From Pseudomonas citronellolis (GTDB lineage Bacteria > Pseudomonadota > Gammaproteobacteria > Pseudomonadales > Pseudomonadaceae): a stretch of 34,049 bases of DNA. The DNA is taken from positions 1-34,049 of the forward strand of contig NZ_JARJLT010000062.1 in assembly GCF_029335315.1 (NCBI RefSeq), written 5' to 3'. This document shows, one piece after another, positions 1 through 10,257 of this stretch. Numbering within the stretch: position 1 is the stretch's first letter; every line of letters begins with the position of its first letter. The notes beneath the pieces were generated by a model. That model ran no database searches and was not told where the DNA came from. It saw only the letters and a list, made by a program, of their open reading frames with translations. The translations under genes were made by a program, and so were the position numbers.

Positions 1-825
1 ATAGCGGCCACCGACCCAGTCCCACATGGGGAAGATGTTTTCTTCGCGGATGCCGAAGGCCACCGCCGCTTCCTTGTTGCTGGAAACCGCGATGAAGTGG
101 CGGTACAGCTCCGCCTCGCTACCGCCCTGGGCCAGGTACCAGGCGCGCGCGGCCTGGGCGTTCTTCAGGGTCTCCAGGGTGCCGAAGGACTTGGAGGAGA
201 CGATGAACAGCGTGGTCTCGGCGTTCAGCTTGCTGCACAGCTCGCGGAATTCGCTACCGTCGATGTTCGCCAGGTAGTGGCAGCGCACGCCCTTCTGGGC
301 GAACGGCAGCAACGCCTCGGAGACCAGCTGCGGGCCGAGGAAGGAGCCGCCGATGCCGATGTTCACCACGTCGGTGATCGGCTTCTCGGTGTAGCCGCGC
401 CACAGGCCGTTGTGCACGTAGGCGACCAGTTCGGTCATCTGATGCAGCACGCGGTGCACCTCGGGCATCACGTTGACGCCGTCCACCAGCACCTTGTCGC
501 CGATCGGCCGGCGCAGCGCGGTGTGCAGCACCGGGCGTTTCTCCGAGGCGTTGATCACCTCGCCACGGAACATCGCCTGGATCGCCTCGCCCAGTTGCGC
601 CTCTTCCGCCAGGCGCACCAGCAGATCGAGGGTGTCTTCGCGGATGAGGTTCTTGGAGAAGTCCAGGAACAGGCCGCAGGCGCTCAGGGAGAAACGCTCG
701 AAGCGTTTCGGGTCGCTGGCGAACGCCTGGCGCATGCTGAAGTGCTGCAGGTCCTTGCGGTGCTCGGCGAGGGCCTGCCAGCTGCCGAGGCGGGTAGCAT
801 CCAGCGGGGTGAGGTGGTGTTCCAT
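1..825 (-). CDS. pgi: Glucose-6-phosphate isomerase, N-terminal part (cut by window edge)
   Basis: This cytoplasmic enzyme interconverts glucose 6-phosphate and fructose 6-phosphate. The frame is open from an ATG at 825 to the window edge (275 codons), so the C-terminal half and active-site lysine lie outside. The visible part begins [16 protein letters not shown] and contains the sugar-phosphate-binding region with [11 protein letters not shown], the segment [13 protein letters not shown] and, at the edge, WDWVGGRY, which is the start of the PGI signature GGRYS. An upstream GAAGG serves as ribosome binding site. It follows panD on the same strand after a terminator, so it probably has its own promoter. 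The family assignment is secure. Confidence 0.97.
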   Translation of the reverse strand, partial: MEHHLTPLDATRLGSWQALAEHRKDLQHFSMRQAFASDPKRFERFSLSACGLFLDFSKNLIREDTLDLLVRLAEEAQLGEAIQAMFRGEVINASEKRPVLHTALRRPIGDKVLVDGVNVMPEVHRVLHQMTELVAYVHNGLWRGYTEKPITDVVNIGIGGSFLGPQLVSEALLPFAQKGVRCHYLANIDGSEFRELCSKLNAETTLFIVSSKSFGTLETLKNAQAARAWYLAQGGSEAELYRHFIAVSSNKEAAVAFGIREENIFPMWDWVGGRY

Positions 826-862
826 GGCTTACCTTCGGGAGAGAGACGTGCGTTTGAGCGTG

Positions 863-888
863 AAAAAGCCCGGTGGTTCCGGGCTTTA
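863..888 (-). terminator. Rho-independent terminator after panD
   Basis: On the minus strand, AAAGCCCGGAACCACCGGGC forms a GC-rich hairpin followed by UUUUUC. It lies 10 bases after the panD stop codon and ends the pan transcript before pgi. Confidence 0.85.
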
Positions 889-897
889 GGGGGTGGC

Positions 898-1278
898 TCA
901 GGCGAGCTGGACCGGTATCGCGTTGCTGGTGTGGCTGAGCTGGTTGCCCGGCGCCATGTACAGCATGCGCGGCTGGTAGTCGGCGAGCTCGGCGTCGCTG
1001 TACTGAGCATAGGCGCAGATGATCACCCGGTCACCCACCTTGGCCTTGTGCGCCGCGGCGCCGTTGACCGAGATCATCCGCGAACCTTCCTCGCCGCGGA
1101 TGGCGTAGGTGGTGAAGCGCTCGCCGTTGTCGACGTTGTAGATCTGGATCTGTTCGTACTCGCGGATGCCGGCGAGGTCGAGCCATTCGCCATCGATGGC
1201 GCAGGAACCTTCGTAGTCGAGGACGGCGTGGGTGACTTCGGCACGGTGCAGCTTGGCCTTGAGCATGATGCTGTGCAT
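898..1278 (-). CDS. panD: Aspartate 1-decarboxylase precursor (PanD)
   Basis: This enzyme converts L-aspartate to beta-alanine, the amine half of pantothenate, using a pyruvoyl cofactor made by self-cleavage. The 126-residue proenzyme starts [17 protein letters not shown] and has the processing site Gly24-Ser25 in YEGSCAID, where serine becomes the pyruvoyl group. Length and N-terminus match the family. It lies 111 bases downstream of panC on the same strand and is the last gene before a strong terminator, so panB, panC and panD probably form one transcription unit that supplies CoA precursors. Confidence 0.97.
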   Translation of the reverse strand: MHSIMLKAKLHRAEVTHAVLDYEGSCAIDGEWLDLAGIREYEQIQIYNVDNGERFTTYAIRGEEGSRMISVNGAAAHKAKVGDRVIICAYAQYSDAELADYQPRMLYMAPGNQLSHTSNAIPVQLA

Positions 1279-1389
1279 GGCGGGCGCTCCTGTTGTTGTG
1301 GGGGTTGGCGCGAACGGCGGCAGAGTATGCCCAAGCCGTTACCTGGCCTCAAGCCGCGCAGGGCGCGGCCTGAAGCGCAGGGAAGGGGA

Positions 1390-2241
1390 TCAGTCGAGGT
1401 GCAGCGGCAGGTTGTCGATCAGACGGGTGCTACCGAGGAAGGCGGCGGCCAGCACGACCACCTGCTTGTCCTCGGCCGAAGCCGGGCGCAGGCTCAGCGC
1501 CTCGCGGATCTCCAGGTAGTCGACGCGCAGGCCGGCCGCTTCGATCTGCCGGCGACCCTCGTCGAGCAGCGCGGCGAAATCGCGGGAGCCGCTGCGCAGG
1601 CCTTCGCCGATCTGCTTCAGGCTGCGCTGGATGACCGGGGCGACGGCGCGCTCGGCCTCGCTCAGGTAACCGTTGCGCGAGGACAGCGCCAGGCCGTCGT
1701 CGGCGCGCACCGTGGCTTCGCCGAAGATCTGCACCGGCATGTTCAGGTCGCGCACCAGCTTGCGGATCACCGCCAGCTGCTGGAAGTCCTTCTCGCCGAA
1801 CAGGGCCATGTCCGGCTGCACCATGTTCAGCAGCTTGCAGACCACGGTGGCGACGCCGTCGAAGTGGCCCGGGCGGCTGCCGCCGCAGAGGCCTTCGGAG
1901 ACACCGGGCACGCTGACCCTGGTCTGGCCGTCCATGCCGTCGGGGTACATTTCCTCTACGCCGGGGGCGAACAGCAGGTGGCAGCCGGCCTCGAGCAGGC
2001 GCGCCTGGTCGGCGGCGAGGGTGCGCGGGTACTTGTCCAGGTCTTCGCTGGGGCCGAACTGCAGCGGGTTGACGAAGATGCTCGCCACCACGAAGTCGGC
2101 GCGCTGGCCAGCCTTGGTCACCAGCGCGGCATGGCCGGCGTGCAGGTTGCCCATGGTCGGCACCAGGGCGACGCGCTTGCCTTCGCTACGCGCGCGGGCG
2201 ACGGCGGCGCGCAGTTCGCGCACGGTCTTGACGGTGTTCAT
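1390..2241 (-). CDS. panC: Pantothenate synthetase (PanC)
   Basis: This enzyme joins pantoate and beta-alanine with ATP to give pantothenate. The 283-residue protein begins [20 protein letters not shown] and carries the nucleotide-binding HxGH motif (HAGH, residues 34-37, in MGNLHAGH) and the second signature region with LSSRNGYL. The frame stays open upstream, but the ATG at 2241 gives the usual family length and overlaps the panB stop codon by four bases (ATGA), which suggests translational coupling. I therefore reject the longer open frame that reaches 2640. Confidence 0.97.
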   Translation of the reverse strand: MNTVKTVRELRAAVARARSEGKRVALVPTMGNLHAGHAALVTKAGQRADFVVASIFVNPLQFGPSEDLDKYPRTLAADQARLLEAGCHLLFAPGVEEMYPDGMDGQTRVSVPGVSEGLCGGSRPGHFDGVATVVCKLLNMVQPDMALFGEKDFQQLAVIRKLVRDLNMPVQIFGEATVRADDGLALSSRNGYLSEAERAVAPVIQRSLKQIGEGLRSGSRDFAALLDEGRRQIEAAGLRVDYLEIREALSLRPASAEDKQVVVLAAAFLGSTRLIDNLPLHLD

Positions 2242-3038
2242 GCGGAGAATCCGTGTTCGGGGCCGGGGAAGCTGCCGTCCTTGACGGCCTTGACGTAGGC
2301 TTCGAAGGCGCCCTGGATGCCGTTCTGGCCATCGAGGAAGTTTTTCACGAACTTCGGCGAACGGCCGGACAGCGACAGGCCGAGCATATCGTGCATCACC
2401 AGGACCTGGCCGTCGGTACCGGGGCCGGCGCCGATGCCGATCACCGGGATCTTCACCGCTTCGCTGATTTCCTGGCCGAGGGCGCTGGGTACGCATTCCA
2501 GCAGCAGCATGGCGACGCCGGCCTGCTCCAGGGCGATGGCGTCGGCGCGCAGTTGGCGCGCCTGGGCTTCCTGGCGGCCCTGGACCTTGAAGCCACCGAA
2601 CAGGTTGACCGACTGCGGGGTCAGGCCCAGGTGCGCGCACACCGGCACGCCCATTTGCGCCAGCCGCACGATCGGCTCGGCGAGCCAGGCGCCGCCCTCC
2701 AGCTTGACCATGTGGGCGCCGGCCTGCATCACCTTGGCTGCGTCTTCCAGCAGGCGTTGCAGGCCGGTGGCGGAGGCGAAGGGCAGGTCGGTGACGATCA
2801 TCGCGCCACGGTTGCCGCGCTTCACGCAGGCAGTGTGGTAGGCCATGTCTTCGACCGTGACCGGCAGGGTGCTGTCGTGGCCCTGCAGGACCATGCCCAG
2901 GGAATCGCCGATCAGCAGCATTTCCGCCCCCGCGGTGCTGGCGGCATGGGCGAAGGTGGCGTCGTAGGCTGTCAGCATCGCGATCTTCTCGCCGCTTTGC
3001 TTCAGCCCTTGCAGGGTGGTCAGGGTCACATCAGGCAT
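2238..3038 (-). CDS. panB: 3-methyl-2-oxobutanoate hydroxymethyltransferase (PanB)
   Basis: PanB transfers a hydroxymethyl group from methylene-tetrahydrofolate to alpha-ketoisovalerate, giving ketopantoate, the first committed step of pantothenate synthesis. The 266-residue protein has the normal family length. The metal-binding region [10 protein letters not shown] places Asp45 at the expected position, and [14 protein letters not shown] follows. The stop codon overlaps the panC start. Its substrate ketoisovalerate also comes from the ilv pathway, whose genes lie about 25 kb away in this window. A 132-base gap separates it from folK upstream; no convincing promoter could be picked there. 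Confidence 0.97.
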   Translation of the reverse strand: MPDVTLTTLQGLKQSGEKIAMLTAYDATFAHAASTAGAEMLLIGDSLGMVLQGHDSTLPVTVEDMAYHTACVKRGNRGAMIVTDLPFASATGLQRLLEDAAKVMQAGAHMVKLEGGAWLAEPIVRLAQMGVPVCAHLGLTPQSVNLFGGFKVQGRQEAQARQLRADAIALEQAGVAMLLLECVPSALGQEISEAVKIPVIGIGAGPGTDGQVLVMHDMLGLSLSGRSPKFVKNFLDGQNGIQGAFEAYVKAVKDGSFPGPEHGFSA

Positions 3039-3170
3039 GAAAACGTTCCTCGTTGGGCCGGCTGGGGCCGGCGCGGGGCAAACGGGGCCCTATAGTCCGG
3101 ATGGGGGGAAGCGAAGTCAATCGCAGGTGTTACCGGACTGTTACGGCGTTACCGCCAACCTGGGCGTCGA

Positions 3171-3656
3171 TCAGGATAGCCGTTCGAGGCCCTGGAATGG
3201 GCAATCCGCCAGCAGTTCCGACAGGCTGCGGCCGTCGGGCAGGCGCAGTCGCGGGGCGAGGTCGGCCAGGGGGTAGAGCACGAAGGCGCGTGCGTGCATG
3301 TGGTAGTGCGGCACGGTCAGGCGCGGCTCGTCGAGCTGGCGCTCGCCGAACAGCAGGATGTCCAGGTCGAGGGTGCGCGGGCCCCAGCGTTCGTCCTTGC
3401 GCACGCGGCCCTGCTCCTGCTCGATGGCCTGCAGGGCGTCGAGCAGGTCGAGCGGCGCGAGCTCGGTGTCCAGCGCGGCTACGGCGTTGACGTAGCGCGG
3501 CTGGTCCGGCGGGCCGAGCGGGTCGCTGAGGTACAGCGGCGACACCGCGGCCACCCGGGTGCGCGGGATGGCGCCCAGGGCCTCGATGGCGCTTTGCAGT
3601 TGGCGCCGGGGTTCGGCGAGGTTGCTGCCCAGGCCGATATAGACGCGTTCGCTCAC
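3171..3656 (-). CDS. folK: 2-amino-4-hydroxy-6-hydroxymethyldihydropteridine pyrophosphokinase (HPPK)
   Basis: FolK transfers pyrophosphate from ATP to hydroxymethyl-dihydropterin in folate synthesis. The 161-residue protein starts MSERVYIGLGSNL and has the HPPK signature RWGPRTLDLDILLFG (residues 90-104), whose Asp97 and Asp99 bind the two magnesium ions. The start overlaps the end of pcnB by four bases (ATGA), so the two are probably co-translated. Folate supply links loosely to PanB, which uses a folate cofactor. Confidence 0.96.
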   Translation of the reverse strand: MSERVYIGLGSNLAEPRRQLQSAIEALGAIPRTRVAAVSPLYLSDPLGPPDQPRYVNAVAALDTELAPLDLLDALQAIEQEQGRVRKDERWGPRTLDLDILLFGERQLDEPRLTVPHYHMHARAFVLYPLADLAPRLRLPDGRSLSELLADCPFQGLERLS

Positions 3657-5053
3657 TCGCTGGTGGCTCCGTCGCTGCGCGGGCGGCGTTTGCGGCTGCT
3701 ACCGCCGCGACGGCGTTTGCGTGGCGCGGCGGCGCCGTCTTCCTGGCTGGCGGCCAGGCCACGGATCATGCCGCGACGCTCGCCATCGCTGGCTTCCTGG
3801 TAGTCGGTCCACCAGTCGCCGAGGCCGCCGGTTTCCTCGCCGGCGGCTTCGCGCAGCAGCAGGAAGTCATAGCCGGCGCGGAAGCGCGGGTTTTCCAGCA
3901 ACAGGTCGGCGCGCTTGCCCTGGCGGCGCGGCAGGCGTTCCTGCATGTCCCAGATCTCGCGGATCGGGATGGTGAAGCGCTTGGGCACGGCGGTGCGCTG
4001 GCACTGCTCGCTGATGAGTTCGTGGGCGGCTTCCTGCATCGCCGGGATCGGCGGCATGCCGCGATCCTGCAACTGCGCCACGCGACCCGGCAGGGCCGGC
4101 CAGAGCAGCGCGGCGAAGAGGAAGGCGGGGGTGACCGGCTTGCCCTGGTGGATGCGCGCGTCGGTGTTGGCCAGGGCCTGGCGGATCAGCTTGCCGGCGT
4201 AGTCCGGGTCGCGGGCCAGGGCCTTGGCGCTGGCCGGGAACAGCGGGGCGTACAGGTCGTACTCGACCAGCAGCTCGAAGGTGCGTTCGCCGTGGCCGCT
4301 GAGGAACAGCTTGAGCACTTCGTCGAACAGCCGCGCCGAGGGAATCTCGCGCAGCAGCGGCGCCAGCTGGCGGATCGGCGCGGCGCTGTGTTTCTCGATG
4401 TCGAATTTCAGCTTGGCGGCGAAGCGCACCGCGCGAAGCATGCGTACCGGGTCTTCGAGGTAACGCTGCTCGGGGTCGCCGATCAGGCGGACCAGGCGAT
4501 TGCGGATGTCGTGCACACCGTGGGCGTAGTCGAGAATGCGCTCGTCGCTGCAGTCGAAGTACAGGGCGTTGATGGTGAAGTCGCGGCGCTGCGCGTCTTC
4601 TTCCAGGGTGCCGTAGACGTTGTCGCGCAGGATGCGCCCGGCTTCGTTGCTCGACGCCTGGTTGCTGTCGCCCTCGCCTTCGACCTGTGCGTGGTGGGCG
4701 CGGAAGGTGGCCACCTCGATGATCTCGCGGCCGAAGTGCACATGAACCAGCTTGAAGCGCCGGCCGATCACCCGCGCGTTGCGGAACTCGGCGCGGACCT
4801 GTTCGGGCGTGGCGCTGGTGGCCACGTCGAAATCCTTGGGGGGAATGCCCAGCAACGGGTCGCGAACCCCGCCGCCGACGATGTAGGCCTGGTACCCCGC
4901 TTTCTGCAGACGGTCCACCACGCTCACCGCATGCCGGCTGAACTGCTCGCGGCGCAACGGGTGCTGGTTGCTGCCGACGATTTCCGGCGTGGTGCGGACT
5001 GCACGCTTGCGGCGCAGCGGGGAGCGAAGGGAGGAGATCAGCTTTTTCAGCAT
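3653..5053 (-). CDS. pcnB: Poly(A) polymerase I (PcnB)
   Basis: PcnB adds 3' poly(A) tails to RNA and promotes decay. The 466-residue protein has the class II nucleotidyltransferase head, with GGGVRDPLLGIPPKDFDVATS at about 60-80 and catalytic Asp74 and Asp76, then the RNA-binding neck and body (RRDFTINALYFD, EDPVRMLRAVRFAAKL). The C-terminus is a basic tail rich in RKRRRGGSSRKRR, as in proteobacterial poly(A) polymerases and unlike CCA-adding enzymes. It follows the crcZ region with a leader of about 155 bases and overlaps folK at its 3' end. Confidence 0.96.
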   Translation of the reverse strand: MLKKLISSLRSPLRRKRAVRTTPEIVGSNQHPLRREQFSRHAVSVVDRLQKAGYQAYIVGGGVRDPLLGIPPKDFDVATSATPEQVRAEFRNARVIGRRFKLVHVHFGREIIEVATFRAHHAQVEGEGDSNQASSNEAGRILRDNVYGTLEEDAQRRDFTINALYFDCSDERILDYAHGVHDIRNRLVRLIGDPEQRYLEDPVRMLRAVRFAAKLKFDIEKHSAAPIRQLAPLLREIPSARLFDEVLKLFLSGHGERTFELLVEYDLYAPLFPASAKALARDPDYAGKLIRQALANTDARIHQGKPVTPAFLFAALLWPALPGRVAQLQDRGMPPIPAMQEAAHELISEQCQRTAVPKRFTIPIREIWDMQERLPRRQGKRADLLLENPRFRAGYDFLLLREAAGEETGGLGDWWTDYQEASDGERRGMIRGLAASQEDGAAAPRKRRRGGSSRKRRPRSDGATSE

Positions 5054-5214
5054 GGAGGCACTATGTGGGAACCGGTTGGGTGGATTGCATTGCGCAACGC
5101 GGGTGCCCCGGCCGCAATCTGATTCGCGGCGGGCAGCCCATCATGCTTGAAAAGCATGCGCGGCGGAAACAATCGGCAGCAAATCTGATGCCTTCTGAGT
5201 CCGATTGGGCTCGG

Positions 5215-5243
5215 ATTCTAGCATCGGGGCGCGGGATGGTGAA
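5215..5243 (-). promoter_or_regulatory. Candidate sigma-70 promoter for pcnB-folK
   Basis: On the minus strand a -35 TTCACC (5238-5243) and a -10 TAGAAT (5215-5220) are separated by 17 bases. Transcription would start near 5208, giving a leader of about 155 bases that includes a small hairpin CATGCTT/AAGCATG at 5142-5158. The promoter lies just beyond the crcZ 3' hairpin. Confidence 0.55.
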
Positions 5244-5303
5244 CGAACGAAGAAAATGGGAGCTGGGGGGAGTGGAGCGGACTGCAGCGAGGGGGAGGGT
5301 GAA

Positions 5304-5675
5304 GCTACTGGGGGAGCCTGAGCTCCCCCCCAAAGTAGGTGCGTGCTTTGTTTTTATTATGATGCCGGGCTTGTTGTTTTTGTTTGTTGACCCGTCCTCA
5401 AGGTCAGTCACCTCGAGGGCTTTCCCATTCGGGATCTACAAGAGCAAACGGATTGCTTTGGTCGCTGAGTGAGCAGTGATCTTTCGATCCAACCGATTTC
5501 GTCGCTGCCTCGGGGCAGTTTTATTGTTCTTCGATCGGTTGCGGGATCTCTCCCGCCAGCTACTCTCCTCCAAAAGAATCAGTTAGCTGCGCCTCCGCGA
5601 TTTTGTTTTTGTTGTGCTGGAGTCGTTACGTGTTGTTTTTGTTCTGTGTTTTCGTGCTTGTTATTGTTGTTGTGC
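5304..5675 (-). ncRNA. crcZ: CrcZ, Hfq/Crc-sequestering sRNA
   Basis: CrcZ relieves carbon catabolite repression by titrating the Hfq-Crc complex away from mRNAs. The call rests on position (between cbrB and pcnB), the sigma-54 promoter just upstream, a 5' end reading GCACAACAACAATAACAAGC, and six clusters of A-rich AAnAAnAA-type motifs on the minus strand at 5658-5674, 5631-5646, 5601-5616, 5519-5533, 5371-5389 and 5348-5361. The 5' end at 5675 is set by the promoter. The 3' end is inferred from a strong hairpin, GGGGGAGC/GCTCCCCC with flanking CTACT/AGTAG, at about 5304-5337. That hairpin lacks a U tract, so the true end may lie further on; as I recall, the P. aeruginosa RNA is about 407 nt. 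Confidence 0.9.
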
Positions 5676-5684
5676 CAATAACAA

Positions 5685-5700
5685 AGCAGATGCCGTGCCA
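5685..5700 (-). promoter_or_regulatory. Sigma-54 (RpoN) -24/-12 promoter of crcZ
   Basis: The minus strand reads TGGCACGGCATCTGCT, a good match to the RpoN consensus TGGCAC-N5-TTGCW with the invariant GG and GC correctly spaced. Counting from the -24 G at 5699 puts the start at 5675, which coincides with the expected 5' end of CrcZ. Confidence 0.9.
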
Positions 5701-5760
5701 ACTTTTGCAAATCCTTATTTTTCAAGGGCTTGGCTGTAGGAGGGGTGTTCGGGTAGGCAC

Positions 5761-5799
5761 AAAAAAGCCGGGTTTCCGTTACCGATGAACCCGGCTTTT
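5761..5799 (-). terminator. Rho-independent terminator of cbrB
   Basis: On the minus strand AAAAGCCGGGTT pairs with AACCCGGC and is followed by six U residues. It ends the cbrXAB transcript 38 bases after the cbrB stop codon and abuts the CbrB binding palindrome. Confidence 0.88.
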
Positions 5800-5824
5800 G
5801 TTACGCGCGATGTCCGCGGTAACA
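5799..5824. promoter_or_regulatory. CbrB binding palindrome upstream of crcZ
   Basis: The sequence TGTTAC-N14-GTAACA is a perfect palindrome and matches the CbrB target consensus reported for pseudomonads (from memory). It sits 124-149 bases upstream of the crcZ start, a normal distance for an enhancer of a sigma-54 promoter. A further half-site, CGTTAC, lies at 5778-5783 inside the cbrB terminator stem-loop. Confidence 0.8.
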
Positions 5825-5836
5825 GGTGCGCGCCCC

Positions 5837-7279
<1,443 letters not shown>

Positions 7280-7305
7280 GTATTCAGCTCTCTCGACGTG
7301 CTCGT

Positions 7306-10257
7306 CTACTGCTCGGCCGTCGGGCCTGGATGCCGCGGCAAGGTCACGCGGATGCGGGTGCCGCATTCGCGTTCCGGATCAGCCGGGCTGTCGATGGTGA
7401 TCTGCCCATAATGCTCTTCCACGATCGAATAGACCAGCGCGAGCCCCAGGCCGGTCCCCTTGCCGGGGTCCTTGGTGGTGAAGAAGGGTTCGAACAGGCG
7501 ATCGATGATGGACTTGGGAATGCCGCTGCCTTCGTCTTCCACTATGAGGTCGACGGTGTGCTCCTGGGCTTCGCTGCGCACGCGGATCGCGCCGTTGGGC
7601 GGCGAGGCGTCGCGGGCGTTGGACAACAGGTTGATGAGGACCTGGGCCAGGCGCTGGGCGTCGCCCTCGACCCAGTGATGCGGGTCGCAGAGGTTGAAGA
7701 ACTGCACTTCGACGCTGCGCCGGTTCAACGATAGCAAACTGATGGCTTCCTGGGCGACATCGGCCAGGCACACCGGTTCGGCCGCCACCTGCTTGGCGCC
7801 GGCGTGGGCGAAGCTCATCAGCGACTGGACGATGCGCGACACGCGCTTGGTCTGTTCGAGGATCTGCCCGCTGATCTCGGTCAGCTCGCCGTCGCCCTCG
7901 CGCTCCTCGCGCAGGTTCTGCGCCAGGCAGGCGATGCCGGTGATCGGGTTGCCGATCTCGTGGGCCACGCCTGCGGCCAGGCGGCCGATGGAGGCCAGGC
8001 GCTCGGAGTGGATCAGCTTGTCTTCCAGCAACTGGGTTTCGGTGAGGTCCTCGACCAGCAGCACCAGGCCGCTGTTGCCCGGCGCCAGGGGTTCTTCGAT
8101 GGCCGCCTTGTGCAGGTTCAGCCAGCGGGTCTGGCCGTCGATCGCCAGGCGCTGCTTGTGCAGATGCTGGTCGGGCGCCTCGATGAAGCCTTCCAGCAGG
8201 CCCTTCCAGGGTTCCGGCAGGGCCGACAGGCGCGAGCCGACCACGCGCTGCGCGGCGACCCCGGTGAAGTCCTCGATGGCGCGATTCCACATGAGGATTT
8301 CCTGGTCCTTGGCCAGCGAGCAGACGCCCATCGGCAGGTCGTGCAGGGTCTGCCGGTGGTAGCGGCGCAGGGCGTCCAGCTCGGCGGCCAGGCCGGTGAG
8401 CCGCGAGTGGTAGTCCTCCAGGCGGCTCTCGATGAAGTGGATGTCCTCGGTGACGTAGCTTTCGCCGCTGGCCTTGTAGGGCAGGAAGGTCTCGACCATG
8501 TCCTGGGCGACGCTTGGGCCCATCAGCCCGGAGAGGTTGGCCTCGATGCGGTCGCGCAGGCGGCGCAGCGCGTAGGGGCGGCGCTCGTCGAAGGGCAGGT
8601 GGAGGTCGCGCAGGGCCTGCTCCACTTCCTTCTGCGCGGTCTTCGCGCCCAGCGGCTTGGCCAGCTGGCTGGCGAACTCCTGCGGCGACACCGCGAGCAG
8701 CTCGCGGCGCTGCGGGCGGCGCACGTTGTCCACCGCGCAGGCCTCGGCGGCGCCCTTTTCCTCGTCGCTGGGCTCGCTGAACAGCGACACCAGGGTGAAC
8801 ACCAGCACGTTGGCCGCCAGCGAAGCCAGCGCGGCCAGGTGCCAGCTGGCCTCGTCGAGCACGTACAGCGAGTCGAACAGCGGGATGTGCAGGCTTTGCA
8901 CGTTGCCCATCAGCGGCGCCAGCATGGTGACGCCCCACACCAGCATGCCGGCCACCAGCCCGGCGATGAAGCCGCGGCGGTTGGCCGCCGGCCAGTACAG
9001 TACCGAGAGCGCGCCGGGAAGGAACTGCAGGGTGGCGACGAAGGAGACGATGCCCAGGTTCGACAGCTCCTGCTCGGAGCCCAGCAGCAGGTAGAAGCCG
9101 TAGCCGAGCAGGATGATGGTGGCGATCAGCGCCCGCCGCGTCCATTTCAGCCAGCGATAGATGTTGCCCTCGGCCGGCGGCTGGTAGAGCGGCAGCACCA
9201 GGTGGTTGAGGACCATCCCCGAGAGCGCCAGGGTCATCACGATGATCAGCCCGCTGGCCGCCGAGATGCCGCCGATGAACGCGGCCAGGGCCAGCGCCGG
9301 GCTGTCCACCGCCATGCCCAGGCCGAGGGTGAAGTACTCGGGGTTGGTCGAGGCGCCCAGGTGCAGGCCGGCCCAGAGGATCGGCGGCACCGCCAGGCTC
9401 ATCGGCAGCAGGAACAGCGGCAGGCCCCAACTGGCGGTGAGCAGCGCGCGCGGGTTGAGGTTCTCGGTGAAGGTCATGTGATACATGTGCGGCATCACGA
9501 TGGCCGCGGCGAAGAACACCAGCAGCAGGGTGCGCCAGGGGCCTTCGGCCAGCGGCGTGTGCAGGGTGCTCAGAGCCTCCTGGTTCTGCAGCAGCCAGAC
9601 TTCCAGGCCGTCGGGGCCGCCGAACACTCCGTAGAGGGCGAACAGGCCGATCGAGCCCAGGGCGATCAACTTGACCAGCGACTCGAAGGCGATGGCCATC
9701 ACCAGCCCTTCGTGGCGCTCGCGGGTGGCGATGTGGCGCGCGCCGAAGAGGATCGCGAACAGGGTGATCAGCGCGCAGAACGCCAGGGCCGCGCTGTTCG
9801 CGTTGGCGCCATGGGTCAGCAGGCTCATCGAGTTGGTGACCGCCTCGATCTGCAACGCCAGCATCGGCAGCACGCCGATCAGCATGAACAGCGTGGTCAG
9901 GGCCCCGGCCCAGGTGCTGCGGAAGCGAAAGGCGAACAGGTCGGCCAGCGACGACAGCTGGTAGGCGCGGGTGATGCGCAGGATCGGGTAGAGCAGCACC
10001 GGCGCCAGCAGGAAGGCACCGGACACCCCCAGGTAGATGGCCAGGAAGCCGTAGCCGTACTGGTAGGCCAGGCCGACGGTGCCATAGAAGGCCCAGGCGC
10101 TGGCGTACACCCCCAGCGACAGGGTGTAGACCAGCGGGTGGCGCACCAGGCGGCGGGGGATGTAACCGCGTTCGGTGATCCAGGCGACCCCGAACAGGAC
10201 CATCAGGTAGGCGGCGCTGATCAGAATCAGCTGGGTGAGGCTAAAGCTCGTCAGCAT
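7306..10257 (-). CDS. cbrA: Sensor histidine kinase CbrA with SLC5-type transporter domain
   Basis: CbrA is the membrane sensor for CbrB. The 983-residue protein combines an N-terminal sodium/solute-symporter-like domain with many membrane spans (about 1-500), a linker region, a PAS-like domain (about 630-740, LPMGVCSLAKDQEILMWNRA), and a kinase core: the H-box GVAHEIGNPITG with His766, then N-box INLLSNARDA, and the G boxes DEGSGIP and GKGTGLGLALV. As far as I recall this domain order and length equal P. aeruginosa CbrA. The start codon lies inside the end of cbrX (17-base overlap), which suggests coupled translation. The transporter part has been linked to histidine transport in related species. 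Confidence 0.97.
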   Translation of the reverse strand: MLTSFSLTQLILISAAYLMVLFGVAWITERGYIPRRLVRHPLVYTLSLGVYASAWAFYGTVGLAYQYGYGFLAIYLGVSGAFLLAPVLLYPILRITRAYQLSSLADLFAFRFRSTWAGALTTLFMLIGVLPMLALQIEAVTNSMSLLTHGANANSAALAFCALITLFAILFGARHIATRERHEGLVMAIAFESLVKLIALGSIGLFALYGVFGGPDGLEVWLLQNQEALSTLHTPLAEGPWRTLLLVFFAAAIVMPHMYHMTFTENLNPRALLTASWGLPLFLLPMSLAVPPILWAGLHLGASTNPEYFTLGLGMAVDSPALALAAFIGGISAASGLIIVMTLALSGMVLNHLVLPLYQPPAEGNIYRWLKWTRRALIATIILLGYGFYLLLGSEQELSNLGIVSFVATLQFLPGALSVLYWPAANRRGFIAGLVAGMLVWGVTMLAPLMGNVQSLHIPLFDSLYVLDEASWHLAALASLAANVLVFTLVSLFSEPSDEEKGAAEACAVDNVRRPQRRELLAVSPQEFASQLAKPLGAKTAQKEVEQALRDLHLPFDERRPYALRRLRDRIEANLSGLMGPSVAQDMVETFLPYKASGESYVTEDIHFIESRLEDYHSRLTGLAAELDALRRYHRQTLHDLPMGVCSLAKDQEILMWNRAIEDFTGVAAQRVVGSRLSALPEPWKGLLEGFIEAPDQHLHKQRLAIDGQTRWLNLHKAAIEEPLAPGNSGLVLLVEDLTETQLLEDKLIHSERLASIGRLAAGVAHEIGNPITGIACLAQNLREEREGDGELTEISGQILEQTKRVSRIVQSLMSFAHAGAKQVAAEPVCLADVAQEAISLLSLNRRSVEVQFFNLCDPHHWVEGDAQRLAQVLINLLSNARDASPPNGAIRVRSEAQEHTVDLIVEDEGSGIPKSIIDRLFEPFFTTKDPGKGTGLGLALVYSIVEEHYGQITIDSPADPERECGTRIRVTLPRHPGPTAEQ

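Noticed and set aside
97..2298. A 733-codon open frame on the plus strand
   Set aside because: It runs antisense to pgi, panD and panC, which have strong family motifs. Long antisense frames are common in high-GC DNA; no domain or ribosome binding site supports it.
3039..3170. Promoter for panB with TTGACT and TATAGG on the minus strand
   Set aside because: The two boxes are 20 bases apart, too far for a convincing sigma-70 promoter; no better pair was found.
5099..5472. Small frames in the pcnB-crcZ gap on both strands
   Set aside because: Their codon content does not resemble neighbouring genes, and the region is explained by crcZ, its 3' hairpin and the pcnB promoter.
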